Source of the DNA: Triplophysa rosa
Lineage: Eukaryota > Chordata > Actinopteri > Cypriniformes > Nemacheilidae
NCBI RefSeq assembly: GCF_024868665.1
Contig: NC_079897.1
Location: 2,091,133-2,155,132 of the forward strand
DNA length: 64,000 nucleotides
Reading direction: 5' to 3'
Position numbers and translations under genes: made by a program. Shown one piece after another: positions 26,308 to 37,336 of this stretch. The notes under the pieces were generated by a model. It saw nothing but the letters and a program-made list of their open reading frames with translations, did no database searches and was not told the origin of the DNA. Positions within the stretch are counted from its first letter, which is position 1; each line of letters starts with the position of its first letter.

Positions 26308-26621
26308 TTAAAGTGATAGTTCACCCAAAAATGAAAATTCTGTCATCGTTTACTCACCCTCTTGTCATTTCAAACCTGTGTGACTTTCTTCCACAGAACA
26401 CAAAAGTAGATATTTTGAAAAATGTTGTTATCTGGCCCCCATTCACTTGCATTGGTTTTGTGTCGGTGCATTAGAAGTGAATGGGCTCCCGTGTTGTTTG
26501 GTTACCTACATTCTTCAAAATATCTTCTTTTGTGTTCTGTGGAAGAAAGAAAGTCATAAAGGTTTGAAATGTCAAGAGTACGATGACAGAATTTTCGTTT
26601 TTGGGTGAACTATCACTTTAA
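26308..26621. mobile_element. TTAA-flanked MITE, 'gatagttcaccc' family, near-intact
   Basis: TTAA lies at 26308-26311 and 26618-26621. The termini 'agtgatagttcacccaaaaa' and its inverse 'gggtgaactatcact' match exactly over the first 15 bases. Internal pairs such as 'ctttcttccacagaacacaa' and 'tgtgttctgtggaagaaag' form a long hairpin. It is the best-preserved copy of this family in the window and serves as the reference for the damaged copies. Confidence 0.9.
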
Positions 26622-26655
26622 CTACCAAAGAAGTAATTATTCAGTAATATGTTGA

Positions 26656-27147
26656 CAGTGTTGGGTAAGTTACTCTCAAAAAGTAATTAATTACTAGTTA
26701 CTAATTACATATTCAATAGTGTAATTAGATTACTGTACAAATTACTCTCTCCAAAAAGTATTTAGTTACTTATTACTAATTACTTTCTATATCCTACATC
26801 AACCTTGATGAGTTAAGTGATTGAAGGATAGACATGAAAGGGCTCTTTTAATTCATTCAAATAAATAATATTAAACTACATAAAGTACTCTTATTAACTG
26901 ACCAAAGTATTACAAATGTGAGAATTATACATTAAAGCACGGATTCTATAGTTAGACTTTGAATTTTGATGTCAATTCCACTATTACACACACATATATT
27001 ACACAAAGTATTTAGTTTAATTGCATCAGAAGTAACTGTAATTAAATTACAGAAAAAATAAGAGTAATCTCTTACTTTACTTTTTCAAGGGAAAAGTAAT
27101 TAAATTACAGTAACTAATTACTTAGTAACTAGTTACACCCAACACTG
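26656..27147. mobile_element. hAT-type non-autonomous element, copy 1
   Basis: Starts 'cagtgttgggtaagttact' and ends 'agttacacccaacactg'. The eight flanking bases 'tatgttga' are duplicated exactly at 26648-26655 and 27148-27155, the 8-bp duplication characteristic of hAT transposases. The subterminal zones repeat 'taattaattac' / 'actagttactaatta' words. There is no transposase frame. A second copy at 49189-49671 shares most of its sequence. Confidence 0.93.
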
Positions 27148-27159
27148 TATGTTGATTAT

Positions 27160-28470
27160 CTTTAAAAATGTTGACTTATAAATATAAATGTATATAAATG
27201 AATGTAACTGAAAAATGAAAATGTACTGCACAGTAGGAATGTAACCCATATAATCTTGGTCAATTGAAACACTTGAATTATTTATCATTTCCCTCCCCAC
27301 GTTATTTAACAAAACAGTCGTCTTTCCCTCATAACCAGTACAGCTTTATGGTTACAGCAGAGAATGGTGGGCCGGTTGCCGTGGCACCTGACAGTTATGT
27401 TGCCCGTGTGAGCGCGCATGTGCATGCAAGCAGAGAATGGCAGCCAGATGGTGGCGGCGGTCTCAGGAGGGGAGAACTGGGGCATAGTTGCCACTGCTGG
27501 CATGCGTAGCCTCATCCTGACCTCCCTTTCTCTGAAAGTCTCGAACGGCGTGTCTGACAATACGCGCTGTGACCTAGGAAGGAAACCGCGTAGAATAGAT
27601 AACGCATTTACGCCAGAGATTTCGCTGATAACATGACACACAAATACGAAACAAATCCCATCGCAGAGCAACGCAACACAACACAAGAAATCTGTCATTT
27701 GCAGTAAATCAGCCTGACACGAACGCCAGAAGCGGCGTAAAGCGAAACGCTTTGGAAGTGTTGTTCTACATCTTCGTTCGCTGGATTACGAAAGCGGGCG
27801 AGGTGATATAATGACAGGGAGATGTAATGTAAGGTCTTGACGGGTTGCAGCTGAGCTAGGCCGGGCTTTGATTCTCGCGCGAGGTTGGTTTGTGAAGTGA
27901 TCTAATTCGATGGGTTATTTATGCGGTGTCATTATTTATTTATTTGATTATTTTGTAAATTATTTATCTATTGAATTATTAATCCGTCCTCATGACAAGC
28001 CTTGAATTATGCATGACTTAATTTGAGATTATTGCATTCAGATGCCACGTCGTTGCGGTGCGGCGTCGCGTTCTCGCGTCACGTGTGGAAATTAAATCAG
28101 CCTCCCAGGCCATTTTGTCTTCATTTGAAACAGAAGCCGAGGCAGGTTGCTGCGAGTTATCAAAACGAGAGGTAGAGCGTTTATCTTAATGTGAGAGACA
28201 CGCTCTGACCTCTGTATGAAACTTTCACCTGATGTCTCTCTGCTTTTAAAGGTAACTGCGGTGCATCTCGTGCAATGATCTGTGCGGAAAAAGGAAGTGA
28301 TGGATAAACTCATACTGTATTGGTTGACCTATATTTCCAAGCCATGAAATGTTTTAGATTGGTAAGGCTATTTCAATTCTAGTGATTTCTGCAGTGCTCT
28401 CTACATTGTGAAATCATTCTGTTTTGACGTTGGAGGTTTGTAAGAAATCACAAACACTACATATTTCTGC
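27160..28470. promoter_or_regulatory. Noncoding sequence including a CNE-like stretch
   Basis: The part 27720-28090 is repeat-free and mixes CpG-rich words with AT-rich blocks such as 'ttgaattattaatccg', 'gaattatgcatgacttaatt' (POU/homeodomain-like) and 'gattattgcattcag'. This resembles a developmental enhancer. The rest (27.2-27.7 kb, 28.1-28.5 kb) holds chance open frames only. Texture-based call. Confidence 0.3.
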
Positions 28471-28476
28471 AAGTAT

Positions 28477-28682
28477 CACTTACCCAAAAAAGAAACTTCT
28501 GTCATTGTTTACTCACCGGCTTGTCATTTCAAACCTTTATGACTTTTTTTCTTCCGCAGAACACAAAAGAAGATATTTTGAAGAAAGTTGGTAACTGGAA
28601 TGGGGTGCAAGTGAAGGGGGGCCAGTTAACAACATTCTTCGAAATATCTTATTTTGTGTTCCGCAAAACTATCACTTTAGCT
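28477..28682. mobile_element. Degenerate 'gttcaccc'-family MITE
   Basis: Recognisable words are 'ctgtcattgtttactcacc', 'tcatttcaaacctttatgac' and 'cgcagaacacaaaagaagat', and the right-hand end reads 'ctatcacttta'. The left terminus has decayed, and part of the right arm is deleted compared with the copy at 26308. Confidence 0.8.
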
Positions 28683-28699
28683 TACAGAATCTATTGAAA

Positions 28700-29060
28700 C
28701 TTTTAGAATCGGGGTTATCACAATATACCGATACTGTAAATAACCGTGATATTAAAACATAATAATTAGCGATATTGTGTCATTTCTACAGATCTGATAT
28801 CATAAATAATTCAGCACCTCTTTAAAGTTTTGCCAGAAGAGCCACCGTGTTTACAAAATCTCTCTCATCCTTACATTTAAATTTTAAGTGTGATTTGTTG
28901 GCCAAAAAAACAGCATGAAAGATGAATTTTGACTGATAACATGTTAATTAGAAATATATAATTAAATAGTTATCCTGATAATATTCTTACCGCAGTGCTT
29001 TTGGCCATGATAACCGCAAAGTGAAAATCATAATATCGTTACAGCTTTATTTTAGATGTG
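28700..29060. repeat. Degenerate AT-rich dispersed repeat
   Basis: Shares ordered words with 34770-35045: 'aattcagcac' followed by 'tttaaag-ttgcc', 'agagccac', and 'ccttaca'. Two copies of the same order of words in one window indicate an old dispersed element. Family not identified. Confidence 0.5.
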
Positions 29061-29337
29061 CTATTTATTGTTTGTTTTGTTTGGTAAATACATTTTTATT
29101 GAAAATGTAAGATTACATTTTGAAATCTGCACGCTGAAATTAGATTTTATTTAATCATATAAATCTGACTGTATATCACAAAAGGAACTAAAAAGAACTA
29201 CAGCTGCAGGGGAAAAGTAAGAGACCACTGCAGATTTTCATTTCTAGATGTATTGTGGTCATTTCAGTCCGGTGTCTGTCGAATTTCAACAAAATCAAAC
29301 CTCGGGACAGAATGACAAGACTGACAAGAATCACGTT

Positions 29338-29490
29338 CCTGTAACTCAGTGGTTAAAGCATGGCGCTAGCAACGCTCAGGTCGTGGGTTCGATCCCAGGG
29401 ATTGCACATACTCAAATACAAATGTATAGTATCATGCAATGTAAGTCGCTTTGGATAAAAGCGTCTGCCAAATGCATAAATATAAATGTA
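29338..29490 (+). mobile_element. tRNA-derived SINE, apparently full length
   Basis: The head has a polymerase III A-box-like 'actcagtggttaaagcatgg' (about 29344-29363) and a B box 'ggttcgatccc' (29386-29396). It is followed by the tail 'gtaagtcgctttggataaaa' ... 'gcgtctgccaaatgcataaa' (about 29441-29480), typical of fish SINEs mobilised by LINEs. The head does not fold as a functional tRNA gene and merges directly with the SINE body, so I call a SINE rather than a tRNA. Transcription would start near the head if it is active. Confidence 0.88.
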
Positions 29491-30899
29491 AGACACATGA
29501 AAACTGTGAGTAAAATCGAGGTGATTAAAAAATATGACTGTAAACATAAATACATATAAAAATATGACTGTTGTATTGCTTTTCAGACCTCAAATAAATA
29601 AACGAGCATCTTTTCTGTTATTTTCACCTGTTTCTCCCGTTTTTATTTTCTGCAAATAAATGCAAAAAGAAACAATATTTTTATTTGAAATTTGGGAGAA
29701 ATATTGTTAGTAGTTCACAGAATTAAAACAAAAATGATCATTGTACCTAAACATACAGCACCTATAAATGGCAAATTATTATTTTTTTATCTGAAATGGT
29801 CTCTTAATTTTAATTTCTTTTTGCGGCTGTATATTTGTTATTAAAAATATTTAAATTTTTGTTGTTTTGTTTTATTGAAATGCTTGTTTTGACATCTTAA
29901 AGCCTCCTAGTGGACCCTGGCACTCCGGTTGAGAAAGTTTATCTGATTATAAACAACTCAAATACACATCATGTTTTCTGTAAGGACGTTGATTGCAGGT
30001 TGTGCAACTTCAAAGCTCCAACAGAACGTCTCAGACTTGTTTTAAACTGTACAAAATGATTCTGTCCTATATGCTTCATTTTCTGAACTTCATAGTTTCC
30101 TGTGAATTGGCTGCAAATGCCAATTTGGCATGTTTTCATGAGTTCTATAGCCAAACTATGATGCTGACAACATGCCAATTTATCACATATTTACACAGTT
30201 TCCTATAAACATTTAATAGGCAGATAGATTTCACAGTTTACATGCTGTTAACAAGGACACCACAACATGACTTTCTTTTGAAAGGAATATTATTTTATGG
30301 TTGTATAATGATTAGAATGTATTGTAGAATGAGATGTTTTGTTGGGGTTGTGGCATGTGCTCTGATATATTGAGCTGTGGCACTCATGCACCCCCCACCC
30401 CACCCTTTACTTCCTTTTCAGACACAAAAAGAGCTACAGTAAGATGTGTGGTTTCAGTCAGGTGAGACTGTTGAGTCTTGTGTGCTGCCCGTTACTTTTT
30501 TTAAACAACTGAAGATCTAGCCGAAGATGTTGTGCATCTTAAATTCTGCCAACCTTTGTGTCATTTTGTGTTGCTTTGTAATTAACCCTGAGAAACCCTT
30601 AACCATAATAAAGTTGAAAGTGGTGAAACTCGTAGCAAATAGAACAGCAATTAGCCCAACCATATGGGGTTTGTTGTGTAGATTATACGTTCCGGTCAGG
30701 GTGTAAAAGTAAAGGTGACTCTTGCAGACGTAACCAAGTTCTCGTTTTTTTATCGTTTTGTGAATATTTGTATTAATCAATTGATCTCACTTTTCATACA
30801 CTTTTTTTGTCGTGCCGCACCGTTGTTTAGCATTGTGGCAAATTGGATTATTTCAACGCTCTGGTTCTTCAAGGATGCGTGTCTGTGCTGCTCGTGGCG
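29491..30899. other. AT-rich noncoding sequence
   Basis: No gene, RNA or repeat recognised. Short open frames at 29993-30208 and 30517-30780 have ordinary random composition. Confidence 0.5.
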
Positions 30900-32248
30900 C
30901 TGAAGCGCCGTGTTTACCGTCAGCGTGCATCTGTCACTACTCGATGCTTAATTCAAAATCTCTGTGTCTGATTTGAAAGCACGACTTCAGATCCTCCATC
31001 AACACTTAGCGCTCGGTTTCAAACATGCGAGACTTTGCCTTACCTATAAAAAGTGCAGGAAACAGTAAAGCAGAAGACGCATTGTTAAGCGCGCGCGCCG
31101 CGTTCTCACTCTCTCCGTAATGAAGCATTCATTATGATTATTTTATAGGCCTGAAGTTTTTAAAAACTACAAGAATGCATTACTCTGCATAATGAACAGC
31201 TGTTGTGGCAACAAGCACATACATTATGCATAAAAAATTATTTCAATTTTGATTGTAGATGCTGATTTATTGAGACAAGTCTAGCTTACTGCCGTAATGG
31301 AGTTGGGATATGCTTCTGTTGTGTTATTTCCATAATTAATAACGGGAAGAGCGTTGTATAGATGCTTCGTATCTATGTGTCGAATCGCGCTTGAGCCATA
31401 TAATAAATACGGCGTTAGAGCTTAAAACCGTGCCGTGTCAATTATGCATCAGACCACAACTACAAAATATTGAAGATGTTTTTTATTTTGCGCGAGTCAC
31501 ATGTTCCTTTTACATGCGTCCGCGTCGTCGAGCTTTCTTCTCTGTGCACTGAGATGTTTGTGTATTGTTTTTTGGCATACGCTGCATGCCGCGGCAAAGG
31601 TGAGAACGAGTAAGAGAGATACAGTGTTACGACTCTACGCTGAGGGGAAGAACTCGTCATTTGTATGAAAACTGTGAAATGAACTGGCAGAGCCTTGAAC
31701 TGGCAGTTGACTGTCTGGAGGGTTCCGTGTGGCGTAATTGCTCTAATATGATGTTCGCGATTTCGACTGAAGGTTTTGGGAGTCGAGCAAAGCTGGAGAA
31801 GGTGAAGGAACTTCACGCTCGTGAGGTCCACGTGTGGTTTAAGACGCAATTTAACGCCGCACGGGACGCGAGCACAGTAGAATTAATGATTTGAAGACAC
31901 GTCGGTGATAAATAATTTATTCTGGCCCCGAGGATGGTTAGGAGCAGAGTAAAAGACTAATAAATCATTTGTGGTGCTGCTAGTTGTCACTTTCAATTAT
32001 TTCTGCGTTTGTGAAAAACCGCCGCACCTGCCAGCTGCTGTTTTGAGCCAGAGCAGCCAACTTTCCCTCAAAAGTAGTCAGTCTTTCTTTAACCAGCACT
32101 TCCTTCCTGTGCTGTGATGATTCATAGAGATTACGATGACGACAAGGCCTGTACATTGCTGTTTCTTTAGAGATTTTTATCTGAAAAACAGATTTAAACA
32201 TTTCATATTAAACATATTTAACGCCTCTGAAACTTTTTACAGTGCTGT
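30900..32248. promoter_or_regulatory. Candidate CNE-rich block
   Basis: Repeat-poor. About 31100-31300 contains 'taatgaagcattcattatga', 'gcataatgaacagctg' (with an E-box) and 'acattatgcataaaaaatta' (POU/homeodomain-like), and is followed by 'cataattaataacggg'. A chance open frame at 31460-31849 on the minus strand overlaps a plus-strand one and has no motif. Call based on texture and motif density only. Confidence 0.3.
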
Positions 32249-32657
32249 TTAAAGGTCCAGTGTGAAGTTTTTTGGAGGATCTATTGACAGAAATGCAATA
32301 TAATATACACATAACTATGTCTTCAGAGGTGTATAAAGACCTTACATAATGAAGCTTTATGTTTTTATTATTTTAGAATAAGCTTTTCCTATATGCATAC
32401 ACCGCGGGTCCCCTTACATGGAATCCGCCATGTTGTTTCTACAGTGGCCCTAAAGGGACAAACTCTACAGAGCGCGTTTCGTAAATATGTGTTTCGTAAA
32501 TCTCCTTCAGGAAATAAGCGAAAATGCAATGGCATCTTTGTCTTGTGAGAGGTGCCGTAGTGCTTCAAGTGGAGGGGGGAGTGGTGGAGTGAGCCATTGG
32601 TTGCAATTTGCAACCTCACCACTAGATGCTGCTAAATGTCATACACTGGACCTTTAA
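32249..32657. mobile_element. TTAA-flanked element with 'aggtccagtgt' ends
   Basis: TTAA at 32249-32252 and 32654-32657 directly flanks the inverted ends 'aggtccagtgt' and 'acactggacct'. The interior (409 bases with TTAA) has no open reading frame of meaning. It is a second family sharing the TTAA target preference with the 'gttcaccc' elements, with no internal similarity that I see. Confidence 0.85.
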
Positions 32658-34530
32658 TGTATCATAAATGATAATAATGTGAACGTAATGTTTATTTATT
32701 TATTTGCAAATGATGTATTTTAACACACATACAGTATGAAGACTGTGGCATGAATTAAACAGATGAAGAAAAGTTGAGCAAGTGAAGAGAGATAAACATT
32801 TAAAAAACCTTAAATCCCAGAATCGGTTTTAATGTGCGTAGTTAGCAATAAAGCTACTTCTCAGTGAAATTAAAATGTTTTTTTTTCTACGGGGCCAAAA
32901 TGTGGCCATAGTTAAAGAGACGTCAGCGTGTGATATTTTCAGGCCTAACTCGAGTGTGGAATGAAATTATATTCCCCAGAGAGCCTTTTGAGTTTTAAGA
33001 TGAAGTGCGGCATATGGGCACACTTTAAAACTATATGACCTAACGTGGGGTCTATTATCCCCACAGGACCAAAACATCTTTGATAGTCACTTGCATTTAA
33101 TTGGGTTCTGTGTATAGGTAGGAAATGAGGTGGGTTTTAGTGTTGAGTTTATTCCAGCTTAGTGTGGAGACTGGAGACCCTCTCGTACACTTTTTCACAT
33201 TTTCTGCACTGATTGTAGGGATAAATTTAGAGTAAGAGAGTACTGCCAGTCTTCAGATGTTATTCAAAACTGTTTTAGAATTAAATGAAAATAAGGCATA
33301 TTATTTTGTTTGGGTCAACCTTTAAACTGGTGCATGTACACGGAGCAGTTTATTTCAGAAATCCTACAAATATTGGTCCGGTTCAGAATCACCGTATTGC
33401 TATAAACGATCATCTCTTACTGTGGTTTCACTTGTAGGTCATCGCTTCGATTTCCAGAAAGAGTAAGTCCGTTTTGGAGAAATGCATACAATAAACGTAA
33501 ATGTTTTGCTTTAGTTATTCACGTGTCTTGAATAATTATTTGTATAAACAACGCTGTGTTTTAAAGCGTTAGATACTTTTCTCGCCTTGATTTGCTCAAA
33601 CATCCTTCCTCAGCCCGCCCGAGCACGTGACTCTGAATCTCACCCTCCACGTTTCAAAAGAAAGTGATTCAAATGTTAATTAACTGTTACTTATAGCCGA
33701 CGACCTCCAGCGCATTTGCCACCTGTGCCGGAATGAAGCGAAATGGCCCTTGAAGCCTGGAAGTGTTGAGCAAACAGTCCTCCGCACAAGGTGCAATCAC
33801 TGCACGTTGAGCTCGGCGTGCCACCGGCGCAAAAAACCTGCGTCTGCTGCGCGTGGAATCTTATTAGGTAATGACAGAGTAGGTGGTAATCAAGTTGTGA
33901 TTGTGTCTTTCTCAGAAAGAGGACAAAAGGAAGCACTGGAATCGAGGAGCTCATTGGAAGGGACGAGATGAATGTGGAACCAAATTGAAAGCTGAGAAAT
34001 TTTCACGGCGCGAGCGAATCTCTCGAAAGAAGCGGCCCTCGTCTCTTCTTCCATTCTTCGGCCCCCTGAATTAGTTCCTTCAAAAGCTGTTAAGGGTTGA
34101 AAGGAAATAATATGTTGTGAATTGTCTTCTCTCTGAACTGATTAAGTCAATGCTTATAATCATAGCTCCTTAAAAACGTGTCTAGTGTCAACCCATCTCG
34201 CCCTCTTTTTTTACGAACGTATAAATTACGCTGATTAACACTGTTGAGCGGTGGTATGTATTTTCACTTTTATTTCAATACAACAGATTGCATATTGTAG
34301 CGATGTGAAAATATGTTACGAGGTGTTAAAATGTCTTTTTAATTCTGTGCCGCAACAACACGTTGCCATTGTTAACATTCAGAGACGTGTCAGGACGTCC
34401 GTATTTTGTCACACATTGAAATGAAAGCGGCGCCGAGCGACGGTGTGCTTGGCAAGCAGCCCATCGGTGTTTACCGCACTAGGAGAACTGTGTCTTTGTG
34501 GCCTTTGTTTTTCATCGCTTTGCTTTGTTT
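32658..34530. other. Noncoding sequence, partly CNE-like, one Cys-rich open frame
   Basis: 33550-34100 is repeat-poor with GC-richer blocks. A frame open from 33684 to 33968 (plus strand, no ATG at its beginning) reads through I-C-H-L-C-R-N and C-N-H-C-T-L-S-S-A-C-H, so it has five cysteines in two C-x2-C pairs plus one. I cannot assign it to a known zinc-finger family. No other feature seen. Confidence 0.35.
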
Positions 34531-34533
34531 TAG

Positions 34534-34613
34534 GGTCTCTCGTTACAGAAGGATGCTCAGAACAGCGTGAGGAACTCGTCTCATGAAGGTGGTCAACCAG
34601 CATGGACCTTCTG
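34534..34613 (+). other. Candidate internal exon, low to moderate
   Basis: The acceptor has a long pyrimidine tract (about 34504-34533, ending 'tgctttgttttag'), and the donor after 80 bases is 'ctg|gtgagg'. One frame is open through the interval, reading GLSLQKDAQNSVRNSSHEGG then QPAWTF; the other two contain stops. If unspliced, that frame stops at TGG-TGA just across the donor. The composition looks protein-like, but I do not recognise the peptide and see no partner exons. It could equally be a noncoding RNA exon or chance. Confidence 0.25.
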
Positions 34614-34727
34614 GTGAGGCTGATTAAATATTGGATATGTATGTATTTCCAAGAATGTAAAGTAATTTTTGATCCTCCTCACACTTTCATATCACTTTGG
34701 CTCTTAATATAAGAAATTATATATACA

Positions 34728-34757
34728 AAAAAAAAATAATAATAATAATATATTTTT
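34728..34757. repeat. A-rich / (ATA)n simple repeat
   Basis: An A run followed by about five 'ata' units. Confidence 0.8.
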
Positions 34758-34769
34758 TGAGAGAATCTT

Positions 34770-35050
34770 ACACTAGGGGTGTCACACCAGTATTGACAAC
34801 AACCCAAATCTACACATATTGTAATAATTTGAGTAATTCAGCACACGTTTAAAGGTTTGCCTTTAGAGCCACAAACTCTGGCTTTGCCTCCTTACACTCA
34901 TATTTGGGATGGTCGTGTGTCATTGACCAAAAAAAAGAGAACATTAAGTAAAAGAATCGAAATGGAAAATAAATTATTTTATTTAAAGAAAATATTCAGT
35001 AGGTATTCGCGATAATCGAGTAGCGAAAATATTATATTGGGACAGCCTTA
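34770..35050. repeat. Degenerate AT-rich dispersed repeat, second copy
   Basis: Collinear words shared with 28700-29060 ('aattcagcac', 'gtttaaag', 'agagccac', 'cttacac'). It begins near 'aggggtgtcacaccagta', which may be an element end. No coding sequence. Confidence 0.5.
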
Positions 35051-35479
35051 GATTCCACCTTTTGCAGTAGTTGTGTATGAGTCTCTTAACTGTCCTCAGT
35101 GTCAAAAGTTGGATCCCATCATCATTCATCATCCATCTATCCATCATCACAAAACATACAGAACAAATAGTCAATTCTTTAAATGATTAAAGAAACAGCA
35201 AACAGTATTAAAGGGATAATTAAACATATAAATTCTGTTATTCATTTCATTACAAACCTGTATGACTTTCTGTCCTCTGTGGAACATAAAAGAAGATATT
35301 TTGAAGAAGGTTGATACGTTGAAGAACATTGCCTTCTGGTGTATAAGAACTCAAAACCACTGAGACATTTCTCAAAATATCTTCTTTTGTGTTCCACGGA
35401 AGAAGGAGTCATATACTGTCACGATCAGGGCGTGGAAGAACCCAAGCGCAGGCAGGCAGTGAAGGGGTTAACAGATATA

Positions 35480-35485
35480 TTTATT
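35480..35485 (-). terminator. Polyadenylation signal AATAAA in the LTR-like element
   Basis: The plus strand reads tttatt, giving AATAAA on the minus strand, 64 bases before the element's CA end. This spacing suits the R/U5 part of an LTR. Confidence 0.5.
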
Positions 35486-35513
35486 AAAACACAAAACAGA
35501 ACCAAAACACGAA

Positions 35514-37262
35514 CAGGCAAGGCACAGCAACACAGGCAAGGCACAGGAACACAGGCAAGGCACAGGAACACAGGCAAGGCACAGGAACACAGGCAAGGCA
35601 CAGGAACACAGGCAAGGCACAGGAACACAGGCAAGGCACAGGAACACAGGCAAGGCACAGGAACACAGGCAAGGCACAGGAACACAGGCAAGGCACAGGA
35701 ACACAGGCAAGGCACAGGAACACAGGCAAGGCACAGGAACACAGGCAAGGCACAGGAACACAGGCAAGGCACAGGAACACAGGCAAGGCACAGGAACACA
35801 GGCAAGGCACAGGAACACAGGCAAGGCACAGGAACACAGGCAAGGCACAGGAACACAGGCAAGGCACAGGAACACAGGCAAGGCACAGGAACACAGGCAA
35901 GGCACAGGAACACAGGCAAGGCACAGGAACACAGGCAAGGCACAGGAACACAGGCAAGGCACAGGAACACAGGCAAGGCACAGGAACACAGGCAAGGCAC
36001 AGGAACACAGGCAAGGCACAGGAACACAGGCAAGGCACAGGAACACAGGCAAGGCACAGGAACACAGGCAAGGCACAGGAACACAGGCAAGGCACAGGAA
36101 CACAGGCAAGGCACAGGAACACAGGCAAGGCACAGGAACACAGGCAAGGCACAGGAACACAGGCAAGGCACAGGAACACAGGCAAGGCACAGGAACACAG
36201 GCAAGGCACAGGAACACAGGCAAGGCACAGGAACACAGGCAAGGCACAGGAACACAGGCAAGGCACAGGAACACAGGCAAGGCACAGGAACACAGGCAAG
36301 GCACAGGAACACAGGCAAGGCACAGGAACACAGGCAAGGCACAGGAACACAGGCAAGGCACAGGAACACAGGCAAGGCACAGGAACACAGGCAAGGCACA
36401 GGAACACAGGCAAGGCACAGGAACACAGGCAAGGCACAGGAACACAGGCAAGGCACAGGAACACAGGCAAGGCACAGGAACACAGGCAAGGCACAGGAAC
36501 ACAGGCAAGGCACAGGAACACAGGCAAGGCACAGGAACACAGGCAAGGCACAGGAACACAGGCAAGGCACAGGAACACAGGCAAGGCACAGGAACACAGG
36601 CAAGGCACAGGAACACAGGCAAGGCACAGGAACACAGGCAAGGCACAGGAACACAGGCAAGGCACAGGAACACAGGCAAGGCACAGGAACACAGGCAAGG
36701 CACAGGAACACAGGCAAGGCACAGGAACACAGGCAAGGCACAGGAACACAGGCAAGGCACAGGAACACAGGCAAGGCACAGGAACACAGGCAAGGCACAG
36801 GAACACAGGCAAGGCACAGGAACACAGGCAAGGCACAGGAACACAGGCAAGGCACAGGAACACAGGCAAGGCACAGGAACACAGGCAAGGCACAGGAACA
36901 CAGGCAAGGCACAGGAACACAGGCAAGGCACAGGAACACAGGCAAGGCACAGGAACACAGGCAAGGCACAGGAACACAGGCAAGGCACAGGAACACAGGC
37001 AAGGCACAGGAACACAGGCAAGGCACAGGAACACAGGCAAGGCACAGGAACACAGGCAAGGCACAGGAACACAGGCAAGGCACAGGAACACAGGCAAGGC
37101 ACAGGAACACAGGCAAGGCACAGGAACACAGGCAAGGCACAGGAACACAGGCAAGGCACAGGAACACAGGCAAGGCACAGGAACACAGGCAAGGCACAGG
37201 AACACAGGCAAGGCACAGGAACACAGGCAAGGCACAGGAACACAGGCAAGGCACAGGAACAC
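35514..37262. repeat. 19-bp minisatellite, ~92 copies, almost perfectly homogeneous
   Basis: The unit is 'caggcaaggcacaggaaca' (19 bases). By span, about 92 copies fit. Only the first unit (a 'gcaaca' instead of 'ggaaca' near 35527) and the degenerate right edge ('cgggtaagcacatgaac') depart from consensus by eye. Because 19 is not a multiple of 3, every frame on a strand cycles through the same 19-residue period. The unit happens to contain no stop in the plus-strand frames used or in the minus-strand frames, which creates spurious open frames of over 600 codons on both strands. These are not genes. Confidence 0.97.
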
Positions 37263-37328
37263 GGGTAAGCACATGAACACGAAACGTACAGATACAATCC
37301 ACGAGCACAAGACAAAGAAACAAGAGGG

Positions 37329-37336
37329 TATTTAAA
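37329..37336 (-). promoter_or_regulatory. TATA-like box of the LTR-like element
   Basis: On the minus strand the sequence reads 'ccctttaaataccctctt', with a TATA-like core about 65 bases before the minisatellite. It is placed as expected for an LTR U3 promoter. Activity is unknown. Confidence 0.4.

Noticed and set aside
29338..29412. tRNA gene
   Set aside because: A and B boxes are present but the head continues directly into a SINE tail and does not form a clear cloverleaf.
35514..37262. CRISPR array
   Set aside because: Direct tandem repeat without spacers in a vertebrate genome; no cas genes.
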